A stretch of DNA of 64,000 bases from Sambucus nigra (Eukaryota; Streptophyta; Magnoliopsida; Dipsacales; Adoxaceae), in contig OX422214.1 of assembly GCA_949130495.1 (NCBI GenBank), positions 254,390,187-254,454,186 on the forward strand, read 5' to 3'. The position numbers and the translations under genes were made by a program. Numbering within the stretch: the stretch's first letter is position 1; the number at the start of each line of letters is the position of its first letter. This document shows positions 43,627 to 54,700 of the stretch, piece after piece. The notes below the pieces were generated by a model. The model had not been told where the DNA came from. It made no database searches and saw nothing but the letters and a program-made list of their open reading frames with translations.

Positions 43627-45103
43627 TCACACTCCCTTTCGGGTTAAATTCGTCAACGGGCTAGCAATTTTTGAAAAACCCTTAATAAATCGATGGTAAT
43701 AACCCGCCAAGCCCAGAAAACTACGAACCTCAGTAGGTATCGTGGGCTGACCCCACTCTCTTACCGCAATCACCTTGCCAGGATCCACAGATACACCCTG
43801 GGATGACACCACATGACCCAAAAATTGAACTTCCTTCAACCAAAAGCCATATTTCTCAAACTTTGCATACAATTTGTGATCCCTCAATCTCTGCAGGACC
43901 AACCGTAAGTGAGTAGCATGATTAGACTCTGTTCGACAATATACTAGGATGTCATCGATGAATACAATAACAAACTGGTCAAGGAAATCCAGAAACACCC
44001 TGTTCATAAGATCCATAAATACAGCAGGAGCATTGGTTAGCCCAAAGGGCATAACCAAGAATTCATAGGATCCGTAACGGGTCAGAAATGCAGTCTTGGA
44101 TACATCTTGTGCCCGTATCCTCAGTTGATGATACCCCGTCCTCAAATCGATTTTGGAGAAGTATGACGCTCCCCTAAGTTGATCAAACAAATCATCGATG
44201 CGAGGTAAAGGGTATTTATTCCGGATGGTGACTTTATTCAACTCCCTATAGTCCACGCAAAACCGGAGAGAACCGTCTCTCTTCTTCACAAACAATATCG
44301 GAGCACCCCATGGCGATGTACTATGCCTAATAAACCCCTGCTCCAATAGCTGCTGAATCTGATCTCTCAACTCCCTCATCTCCACAGGAGCCATTCGATA
44401 CGGAGCTTTAGCAATCGATCGAGTTCCCGGCATTAAATCAATCACAAACTCTATCTCCCGACTTAGAGGTAATCCCGGTATTTCCCGAAATATATCTTCA
44501 AAATCTCTAACAATTGGAAGAGAATTTAGGGGAACCAAAACATCCCTAGATGCATCTTCCGCAATACAATATAAATAAGCACTCGTACTCCCTTCCATAC
44601 AAGGCATAACAACCAGGAACATTTCTTGTCCCGGAACTGCAAAAACTATGCTTTTCCCATAACAATTTACTATCGCGTGGTATTTCACTAGCCAATCCAT
44701 ACCCAATATTACATCGTACCCGACCATATCATGGACGAGCAATTCGGCCTCAAAACACAAGTTACCAAGATTAATCCCTACATTTTTATAAACAAAGAAA
44801 ATCAATGAACCATCGCCCATAGAGGATTCAACGCTAGTGAAGGTACTTTCAGTAAATTTTATCAAACTTGTAGTCTGGGCAAAACTTCTAGAAATAAAGG
44901 AGTGTGTAGCACCCATATCAAATAGTACTCGACCCATATGCCCATGAATGAAAAACTTACCCTCGATCGTTGGCGGTGCCGGAGGAGCTGGAGGAAGCAT
45001 AGCCTCCTGAATATGGTAAACCCGCCCATACTACAATTGCCCCTGCTGAGGAGGAGCAATCGGATTAGGCGCCTGGGGTGGAAACTGTACATACGGCTGT
45101 TGT
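43627..45103 (-). pseudogene. Gypsy protease and reverse transcriptase, 457-codon open frame
   Basis: The open frame begins at Met 45000 and is preceded in frame by TAG at 45031-45033. The aspartic protease motif FDMGATHSF lies near residue 28. Reverse transcriptase follows with [41 protein letters not shown], the catalytic FIDD (43951-43962) and [15 protein letters not shown]. This is the least damaged part of the element and all visible RT catalytic residues are kept. It ends at TGA 43627, before RNase H. As part of a broken polyprotein it is unlikely to be made in quantity. Confidence 0.94.
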
Positions 45104-46229
45104 GGGGCCCTAGGAAGATGCCCTCCATCTAACTGAGGACACACCCTTTTATAATGGCCCAACTCCCCACACTGAAAACATTTATTAGCCGCATTCTCCT
45201 GATTCCTACCTTGATTATTTCGAAATTGCCCCTACCTCCATTTCCACCTCTACCTCCCTGTTATTGTTGTTGTCCACCTTGACCTGGCCTGTTATTATTA
45301 TTATTATTGTTACCACCAGCATTAAACCCACCATAACGTTGGCGCTTGGTCAAATCCCCTTGCTGAGGATCCCTCTCTTTCTGCTTGTTCCCCGAGGATT
45401 GGGACGAAGAAGATGTTCCCCCTCCGATCCCATTTCCTACCTGTTTCACCACTTGCCCCATTGCTGCAGCCTTCTTATTGTTTTGCACAAATAATCTATG
45501 CTCTTGACAGTGAAGTAAAGCAGCATTCATCACGTCCCCAAAGGTTACCAAAGATAGATTTCCAAGCAAATGTTGTTTTATTCGCCAGTGCAAACCTCCT
45601 ACAAATTTGGAGATCCTCTTCGCTTCTGGAGTTACTTCATCCGGTATAAAGCTTGCTAACCGGGTAAACTCTTCTTCGTATTCGGCAACCGATCTCTCCC
45701 CTTGTACTAAATCTTGAAGCTTCCTCAGCATCTCCCTTTGAACTGCGGGAGGGAAGTACTTTCCATCAAACAAAGCCCAGAAATTGGAGATTGACATTGT
45801 ATCCCTTTGTTCGGGTGTCGTTATTGACTCCCACCAGTGTAAAGCCGATCCGACAAGCTTAAAGGTAACTAGGATTTGCTTCTTCTCCTTACTACATTCA
45901 ACCATCCTAAGATGGCGCTGCATGTCCTTCTTCCACTGGTTTGCCTTTATAACATCAGAACCTCCCTCAAATTCTGGGTGATGACCCTTTAGGAAAGACT
46001 CTCTTACCCGTTCCCACTGGGAAGGTCCCGTAGGAACTAGTACTTCTTGTCCTCTCGCTTGAGCTTATGGCATTTGTTGTGCCACTGCAGTCATCGCTGC
46101 ATTAACAGTTTGGGCCACGATATTTGCCACATCAGCGGCACTGATATTCCCCGGTGGCAGCGGTGGAGGACCAACCTCATCCTCGACAACCGTATTGCGT
46201 CTAACGGGACATCCTCTCTTTGGCGGCAT
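45104..46229 (-). pseudogene. Gypsy gag, broken by two stops and one frameshift
   Basis: Start MPPKRGCP at 46229, seven bases after a leader. An in-frame TAA at 46065 follows 54 codons. The frame then stays open across capsid motifs (WERVRESF, HWWESITT, AEYEEEFTRL) to TAA at 45261 in a Gln run. A one-base loss between about 45260 and 45215 puts the zinc knuckle CFQCGELGHYKRVC (45180-45141) in the pol frame. A full Gag cannot be made without repair of these breaks. Confidence 0.93.
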
Positions 46230-46394
46230 CTGAGATAGAGAAGAGATAGAGTTAGAATATTATATAAAACACTCTATCTAGCAGAAGATCGCATACATAA
46301 CAACAAAACAATCCTAACATTAAGCTCTATATCCAAGAACGCTACGGTAGAACGTGACAAGTCCGCATAGATCCTAAAGACTCTAAAACCTGAT

Positions 46395-46406
46395 GCTCTG
46401 ATACCA
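46395..46406 (-). other. Primer binding site, initiator tRNA-Met
   Basis: TGGTATCAGAGC on the minus strand lies two bases inside the 5' LTR boundary at 46409. It fixes the element's orientation. Confidence 0.97.
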
Positions 46407-46408
46407 TC

Positions 46409-49135
46409 TGTGACAACCCGCTATCCGAAATAAAGGGTGGCCAGCCCTATACCCCGATGAAACATGAATCATGGATAGATATCATTCTCAGCATCACAGT
46501 AAACATACAGAGTATCAGGAATAACCACACAATATTTCAGAAAACGGGTTATCAAAAATTTTAGTTTGTGATTTAAAGAAAACACTTTCAACAACCCATA
46601 ATAGAAAAAGAGGATGGAAACTCCCACAAACATATATATGTAATCAAATAGGTAAGAAAGGACCGAATAAAGCATTGGTCGATACGATCCATACAACATA
46701 CAATAAGTTTCACGTGTTACATAATACATCAATTATACAATTACAATCATTTGGGCAACACGCCCGAATAAAGACAGATCTTAGCTAGAAAACAATAATA
46801 GAGGCGTCTACACAAATATCCCGTGATATCCGCAAAATGTCACGGCTCCTCAAAAGACTCAGAGAAAAGAAAGTCATTACGGGCGACCTTGCGGCGGAAC
46901 ACGTGAACGAATATAGAAGATACATACACAACAAGAAAACGAAGAACCGGTCAGAGGCCGGTTTGATATGATCACTAGATAAATGACAGGTATGACAATA
47001 ATGTACAAGTAAGCATGGATGATATTCTAGCATGGTAACATCATATAAAGAACTAAGACAGATAAATGATTATTAAAATGAAATCCAATTGTAGAAGAAT
47101 TAAAAGTACTTATAAGCCTTTTTCATCTTTCATCATTTTCAATTCCATCTTCTTTCCATTCCTTATCAGGAATGCATTTATTACCATGTTCTCTTTATGG
47201 AACTTATCTCAATAGTATGTTCTTTGTGGCATATCATTTGCTCTTTATGGCATTAATATTCCCTCGAGTCCAACTCGATAATAGAATAGTTATAAATATA
47301 TATATATAACGATTCTAAGACCGCCTGTCCGGGTTTCCCCACTGTGCGCGTACCTAAATAACCATCATCTTCCAGGTCTAACATAAGACAACCTGGGATC
47401 TTATCGCAAACGTCAGGAAGCGGCCATATGCCTACGGGGTAGTCAAGACCACACCCAGAATCTCCTACCCATCGCAGAAAAATATAAAACAAGCGCTCAT
47501 ATGGCCTGGGACTATATCCACCCTGCATTAATTAGCCAGGGGGCTTCACCTCACGCACGGACTTCCCTTAAGATGGTATTTAGAGAGGTGTGTATAACAT
47601 CCATTTTATTAATTTCCATTACCTTATTTAGTAAATTATCATTTACTATGCCCATTTTACATTATATCAAATGCATTAAGGTTATCTGGAACTATACGTA
47701 TTTCGTATCAGCATAACAACCTCGATAAATAGTTAGACTCCCTAAATTATTTTCCAAAGCCTCCTTTTTGGCTTCATAATAGACCATCAAGTCAAACCTA
47801 GCTCACAATAACTCCTAAAGTCTCCAAATTTGACTCTAAGATCTCCTAGGCTATTATAAAACTATACGAGATAAGTAATGCCTGAACATTACTTTAAACC
47901 TCCCACCCTGAAATGAACCCTAGATGAACCCCTTCGAGTCTAGGGTGTCGACCAAACTCAACTAATACTCTAAGACCCTATATTTACTTCATTTAAGAAG
48001 GTCCCTAATTACTAGTCCTAAAGAAAAGGGTTAAAATTGAAAAAGAAAAGAATTTGAAAAAGTGCAGGGTTTCCGAATCGATTCGACCTAGCCGAATCGA
48101 TTCGGCCAGAAAATATGGGATTCTGCATAATTGCTGAATCGATTCGGACCATCCGAATTGATTCAGTCAGGAAGATTGGGTTTCTGCATAATTGCCGAAT
48201 CGATTCGGACCAAGCCGAATCGATTCGGTTCACCCAACCCTCGAAACTGTCTAGCAACGAATCGATTCGGCCAGGCCGAATCGATTCGGTTCTACAGAAA
48301 TTCCTAATTTTGCTTATGGAGTCTTGGACTCCAAATTCATCCCAAACTCTAATCCATTCAAACCAACTCATTTATTGCCACCAACACAACATAAATGCTA
48401 CTAACTACCATCACAACTATCAATAATCATCCAAATTCTTCTTCAATGGTCCAAAACCAATAAATACACAAAAACCCTAAACTAGTAAACCATAATCAAA
48501 TACATGATTCTCACACAAATCATTTATCTTAAACCATAAATAGCAAGTAGTAAACTTGCCTCAATGTAGAAAATGCAGATTTTCTTGGTGTGGGAGCAAG
48601 AATCCTTCTTAATCTTCTCTTTTCTTTCTTTCTCTACTCTTTCTCTTTCTCTCTTTAGTTCTCTAGGTTTAGGAAAGACAATTAGGTGAATAGTGATTCA
48701 CTCAAGACATAAATCGTGCCTTTAGCCAAACTCCCAACTCAATTGATCAATATTGCGATAAAATAATACGCAATTGCATATTTAAGGGATAATCAGTCAA
48801 AAATGCCCAAAATCTCAAAACACATAATGGCACAATATCTGACTATCTCGCACGTTCCAGAATCAACTGCAGCCTCCAAATTATCATTTGGACATTTTAT
48901 AATTCAATTTAAGTTCCGGTCTCATTATTAAGCCAAATATCATTTTGAATTCATATGATATTAATAAGCATAACATAGCAATATTCACCCACAGTCATGG
49001 TATATATGCAAACTCATAGTGAATATTAACTTTTCTTCATTAAATTAGTACTCAATTCATAACCCAACACTTATATCTAATTACCATACCTAGTAATTAA
49101 TATAAAATACGTTCTCATAAGCGAGGGTTATTACA
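46409..49135 (-). repeat. 5' LTR of the minus-strand gypsy element, 2,727 bp
   Basis: It is the partner of 38869-41595, of equal length despite a few compensating small indels. It keeps the GA tract, the donor-like site (GC at 48559-48558) and the palindrome array, but its acceptor-like CAG|GTG has become CAC|GTG (46904-46899). Confidence 0.97.
48073..48289. promoter_or_regulatory. Array of eight CCGAATCGATTCGG palindromes (5' LTR)
   Basis: Same layout as 40533-40749. Six copies are unchanged in the core. One reads CCGAATTGATTCAG and one CTGAATCGATTCGG, so substitutions since insertion have hit CG sites. Confidence 0.88.
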
Positions 49136-49140
49136 TTTAA
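49136..49140. other. Target site duplication TTTAA (right)
   Basis: It repeats 38864-38868. Confidence 0.95.
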
Positions 49141-51429
49141 CTTGTACCTAGTACGCTTGCAGTTAACCAAGGGTCTAATTTAGGGGATTGGAAAGGTCGA
49201 GTAATTGTATCGTTAATTCAGCCGGTTAGATGGAAACTATTTAGGGGATTGGAAAGGTCGAGTACGATTCCTCAAAATCAACTTTGGAATACCACACTAG
49301 CTGTTATATATAAAAAAAAACATTTACGAGAAAGGACTAATTTCCCAGAGATATATATAAATATCATGTATCTACTGATAATATTATTTAACTTTATATT
49401 ATTCCATACGTAATTTTATGTACATGTACATATATATTTTTTATTTATAAGAATTACACACATATTGATGTATTATGTATGTATATTATATATTAAGGTA
49501 TAACTGCATTAAAATATTAAGAATGAATAATTTTGAGTTAAAAAATAAAAAACAGAAGTTATAAAACACCCTAAACCTGTTTTCTGAAAAATTTGATTAT
49601 AACACAAAAATATTATAATTCTGTGTTTCAAACACAAATTTTTATCAAAATTATATTTATACACAGAAAATAAAATTATAATTTGGTGCGACTAATTTTG
49701 AAGTTTTATCCGGACTAAGTCCGGTTCTATTTTATAGTTGTTTACGAGCACATTCCGAGTCAATAGGTAAAAGGTATTGCCGCTTGATTTAGGGTTTTAA
49801 TCTGAAGAGTATCTACCATCTTCTCTTGTTTTGTTGGTCGTCCGATTTAGGGTTTTGATGTGTATTATATATACGGTCATCTCTTTTTCTTAAAGCTATA
49901 TCTGCACAAGCCTTTTCCTCCTCAGCCGTTCTCAAATTAGGCCTAAACTTCCAACGATGGCTGTTATGTAGCTGCAAATATAAATCTCCCCCTTGTCACA
50001 CACACCCACATTCTAATTTGTTTCTGTGTTATGTTGATTTTGATTTTGTTTTCTACTTGTTTGTGGTAAGCTAAAATCATCTGATGAGAAACAAAACTGC
50101 AACAATATGATGGATTCTGTCCATGATTACTTGTATTTAAGTCTCTGATGATTTTAATTATCTATTCATTTACCCTTATTTATTTTCTGATAATATTGAT
50201 TTTAGATTAATTGAGAGATATGATGAGCACTATATTGGTCCGTGTTTCAGATTTTACCGTGACCGATAAACCATAACCAACTCTGATCTCCTTTTGATTG
50301 AATTCAAATAAGAATATTTATTAGATTTTATGTGTTTTAATTTCTTCTGATTAATTTCTCCACTTCACCTCAAAATTGCTAAGACACCCGCTTGGGGTTC
50401 TGTGTGAGTGTTGTTTTTGTTCTCCCTGCCAAAAGAGAGAAAGAAGGAGAGCAGGCGGCATGGGGTGAAGTGAGCGACGCGGGAGGCTAGGGACGGAGGG
50501 ACGAGAGAGGTGGGGAGGCTAGGGATGGAGATGGGTTTGTTGGGTTGGTTGTGAGTTGCTGGATGGTGGCAAATAAATATTCTTATTTGTATTTTAGTCT
50601 CTGATGATTTTATTTATCTATTCATTTACCCTTATTTATTTCCTGATAATATTGATTTTAGATTAATTGAGAGATATGATGAGCACTATATTGGTCCGGG
50701 TTTCAGATTTTACCGTGACCAATAAACCATAACCAACTTTGATCTCTTTTTGATTGAATTCAAATAAGAATATTTATATATAGTTTTATACATGTATTAT
50801 TAATATTAATTTTAAACTTTAAATTTATATTTTACAAACCCCAAGCAGGTATTTTAGCAATTGTATTCAAAGTGATTCAAGGAGATAATTTAGATGAATT
50901 ATTTTTTAACCTAATGGGTTTCTCGTACCATTATTGCATCAAGCAAGGAGGAGAAAAACTCTTTTATCTTAACATTATTAAAGCAATTTTGTATTTCTTA
51001 AAACCGTTTAAAAATGTAAATTTTATTTTTATTTATATTAAACTAACATTTATTTTTTAAAACAATTTGTTTCGAAAAACAAATATTTTTTATATTAAAA
51101 TAATGTTTTTGTAAACTTGTCGCATTTAATTGGGTCGGCGGGCCCGGTTATTTTAATTTAATCATGTTTGTGTTCCTTTTTTTTTTATATATAAAACATT
51201 GTTTTTCTAAATAAAAAATACAAATTTTTATAAAACAAAACAATTTTTCAATAAAAAATAAAAAATAAAAAAAGGACCTTTGGCATTCGGTATGGATTGG
51301 GTATGGAGGAGTCGGGAAGAGTAGCACTCTAATATAAAACTAGAAAAATATTCGATTCCTTAAAATCAACTTTGGAATACCACACTAGGTGTTATATATA
51401 AAAAAAAAAAGAGAAAAAAGAAAAATGTT

Positions 51430-51476
<47 letters not shown>

Positions 51477-51501
51477 ATTTATTGGTGTGCCTTTTCATTC
51501 T
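49141..51501 (+). other. Upstream region of the gene with duplicated segments
   Basis: No protein gene is recognised. Bases 49159-49314 repeat the promoter-like segment at 51502-51649, and a shorter copy lies at 51350-51409. Bases 50131-50320 and 50587-50776 are direct repeats of about 190 bp. A purine- and GC-rich patch lies at about 50430-50560, and a (CT)n(CA)n tract at 51430-51478. Confidence 0.7.
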
Positions 51502-51649
51502 GCAGTTAACCAAGGGTCTAATTTAGGGGATTGGAAAGGTCGAGTAACTGTATCATTAATTCAACGAAACTATTTAGGGGATTGGAAAGGTCGAGTACGT
51601 TTCCTCAAAATCAACTTTGGAATACCACACTAGCTGTTATATATAAAAC
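51502..51649 (+). promoter_or_regulatory. Putative promoter with TATA box
   Basis: TTATATATAAAACC at about 51638-51650 is a good plant TATA box, 65-120 bp upstream of the candidate start codons. Two copies of TTAGGGGATTGGAAAGGTCG lie at about 51524 and 51576. The whole segment is repeated at 49159-49314. Confidence 0.6.
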
Positions 51650-51713
51650 CTTTCCCATCTCTCTCTCTCTCTCTCTCGCCTTTTCATTCTGCAGGGATCA
51701 AACATTGTTCTCC

Positions 51714-54700
51714 ATGATACACGAAAAGATCAATCCCTCTAACTCACTATTCACAACCATGGAATCCGGGGTTGAAAACAACCACCACCAACACCATGCC
51801 CACTTTTTATTTCGACTCAAAAATGGTGTTCAGATTTTATTTGTGACGGTTGTGCTTTTGTGGTTTGTTCTTTATCATTATGCTTACCCGTTTCAGCTGC
51901 TCCCCACTTCCTTCAAAATGTCCTCTCAGGTAAGTTACTCATCCCTTTTTTTTTTTACCTCATACTATTCGAAATTTGAAAAATGTAGAAGAAAAGTTCG
52001 GGAACAAAATAACAAAAATATATTTAATGTTATTCTTGTAACGTTTTTCTCTATAACTAATAGGGCTGTAAAAATGTGACAATAACTTGACAAGAAAATG
52101 ACACCAAATTGATATGATATTCGTGTCTTATTGTGTGTTATTTTATGCTTTCACTCGTATTTTAAGTTCTTTTATATGGGTTGAGTTCGTTTGATTCTTG
52201 TTGTGCCGTATTAGATCCGAATGCAATTCAAAAACATAAAAGGCTGTTTGTCGACTCAATTCTAAAGCTTGAAATTGACCTTTCAAATTCATTTTCACGA
52301 CTTTAAATTAAGATTGTCAAATGGACCAAATTGTCATTCATAATATTTTCAGTCGGCCAAACTGCAAAAACAAAAACTGAAATTCCAAAGTGAAGGAATA
52401 CCTTTTTTTTCCTTATACTACGCAATGTACTCTAAAACGCCGAAAAAATAAACCTTGATGTATTTCTAATTTGTTGAACCATCTGTGGCATAAACACTTC
52501 TTAAGGAAATATTTGTAACATGATACATAGTTTTGGGGATTTTAGGACATCTAAGGGGTTGGTTATTTACAAAAAATTAGCAGTTCAAGGGATTTCTTAC
52601 ACGGTGGACTTCTCAATGTCCAAACATAAAGTTGTAGTTAGTACACATGTGTAATTTATGTTTAGTTTTTAAATATAAGAATAATTATTAAAAAAATCTA
52701 CTAATTATTCATCAAGAAAGAAAAAAACGGTTTTCAGTTAGTATTGTTGCAAAATTTGTCAAAAATTAAAAACTCCCTTAAAGAGGCATTTGTGACGCAA
52801 GACAATGATTTTTTAATGACCCATCAAAATATTGCATTAGTTTTTTTTTTCTTTTCTATTTCACTCTTTTTTACACAAATTATAACAAACTTAAAATTAT
52901 ATGTGTAACAACCCGTCCTTTTAGAGATGATTAAATTCCATATTTGGGTATACATTGACAATTTGGAGAATTTCCCGGAATAGTAAATTTTGGGATTTCT
53001 AAGGATTTAATGATTTTTGAGGGATGTTGTGATTTCTTTTGGGATTAAATAGGTCGAAGTATTTTAATTATATGTCGCAGTTGAGTAAGCGACAAAAAGA
53101 TAAGATTTTGATTAGAAAACCTGCATTAAGTTATATGGGTTAGAATAGTGATTTGCGGTCAAGTACCTCGGATGGAAATTTCGGCTGCGCCGTGAGTCTC
53201 GGAATGGCCGAGATAGTCGAAAAAGAGTGTCCGATTGTCGAAATTGAGTTTCGGGGAATTTTGGAGTTAAAAGGGCTCGTAATTGAGTAAACGAGTCGTT
53301 TTTGGGATTTAAAGGGCTTAAACCCTTATTCAAATTCATCTAATGATCGATATAATTCCCGAGGGAGAAGGATTCTCACACAAATGAAAGGCATTAAGCT
53401 GTTTCCTATAATAAAATAGGCGAAATGGTCAAGTGGCACAAGAAGTAATCACGAGTATAAGTCATATTTCGATAGGGGAATAAGTAAGTTACATGTAATT
53501 ATTTATTTGATACTTGGTGCCCTTTTGACAAATTTGACCCCAACCTTTTAAATTCTTACATGATAACACCCCTAAAATAACAAGAATACCTAGAAAAATA
53601 AAAAATAAAACCTAGAAAATATTAATTTGTAATTCTAAACCGTAACAAAATACAAAATTGGTCATATAAATAAAATAGATTCATATTTATTAAAACATAT
53701 AAATTAAAATCCAACATGGAATAATTTTGACGCACGTGGTGTGTCGATAATGCAATGCCCAACCCTAGGTGCGAGAGACGATGTGTTGTTGGTACTCTGA
53801 CATGTCATAGTGATGAGACATTAGTTAACTATGACACGCGTTATGTCATAACCTCGACATGAACCATGTTGTAGGCCCAGGTAAATTTAGTACAAAATTA
53901 GAATAGTGCATCTGCCACATTCATCCTTATCTGTCCCTATATCTCTAAATAATAGTAAAATCTTCTTGTGAGGACCTATCTTTACTCGTTAAAGTGAACA
54001 TATTTGTTCAAAAGTTTGTAACACTTTGGGGCAGGCCATGGGTGGAGTTAGTGTGCCCGTATGAATCCCCTAATTTCTTCAACCGAATCGAGTAGATAAC
54101 TTAGTCTCGATTTCTAAAAGTTGTTTTCAGGATACCTTTTACCGTATAACCAAAAGAAGGGGGATTGAGAGAAAACACTTATATTCACATTATTATGGTC
54201 GAAGTTGAATAACACAGCGTCTTTACAAGAGAGTTTCTCGGTGTATTGATACCCACACATACACGTAGATCGAGGATTTAGTAAACCATAAGTCATGATC
54301 AAAGTAGTTTACATCGGACTTAGCCATCTGTAAGGATATGATCCACATCAAATTATATATATAAGTGGATATTCTATGAAATCTCATGAACTTTCAAAAC
54401 AAATGTAACTATTCTTCTAATATATCAACTCGGAAAAAGATAGTTTGAACTATTTTCATCAATTGTAACCTCTTTCACTTGTATTACTAAAAAACATTAT
54501 TTAGTGACATAAGAAAGAACATTTGTACTTATACAACAAGGGGTAACCTATTTTTTTCTTCCTTTTAAATTTCTTTATTGTTGTGTGCTCGATTACTAAA
54601 TTGAAAAATAATATATTTGTGTGGAAACCAATTCTCTAGGGTTAAGCAGGCAAGTAAGAAATGTTCTCCATTAATATCAGAAAATTGCGAAGCATGTTTG

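Larger units (their letters stand above)
38869..49135 (-). mobile_element. Complete Ty3/gypsy element, 10,267 bp, minus strand (Tekay/Del-like chromovirus)
   Basis: Two LTRs of exactly 2,727 bp flank a 4.8 kb interior in minus-strand orientation: iMet PBS, gag, protease, RT, RNase H, integrase, a C-terminal chromodomain-like tail, and the polypurine tract. Perfect target duplications TTTAA show the insertion ends are intact. The LTRs differ at about 50 positions by eye (about 98% identical), so insertion is recent, yet gag-pol has nine premature stops and a frameshift. Domain order, long LTRs and the C-terminal motif near EATWEREDEMREKYPHLF point to the Tekay/Del group of chromoviruses. It lies about 2.6 kb upstream of the gene at 51714. 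Confidence 0.96.
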
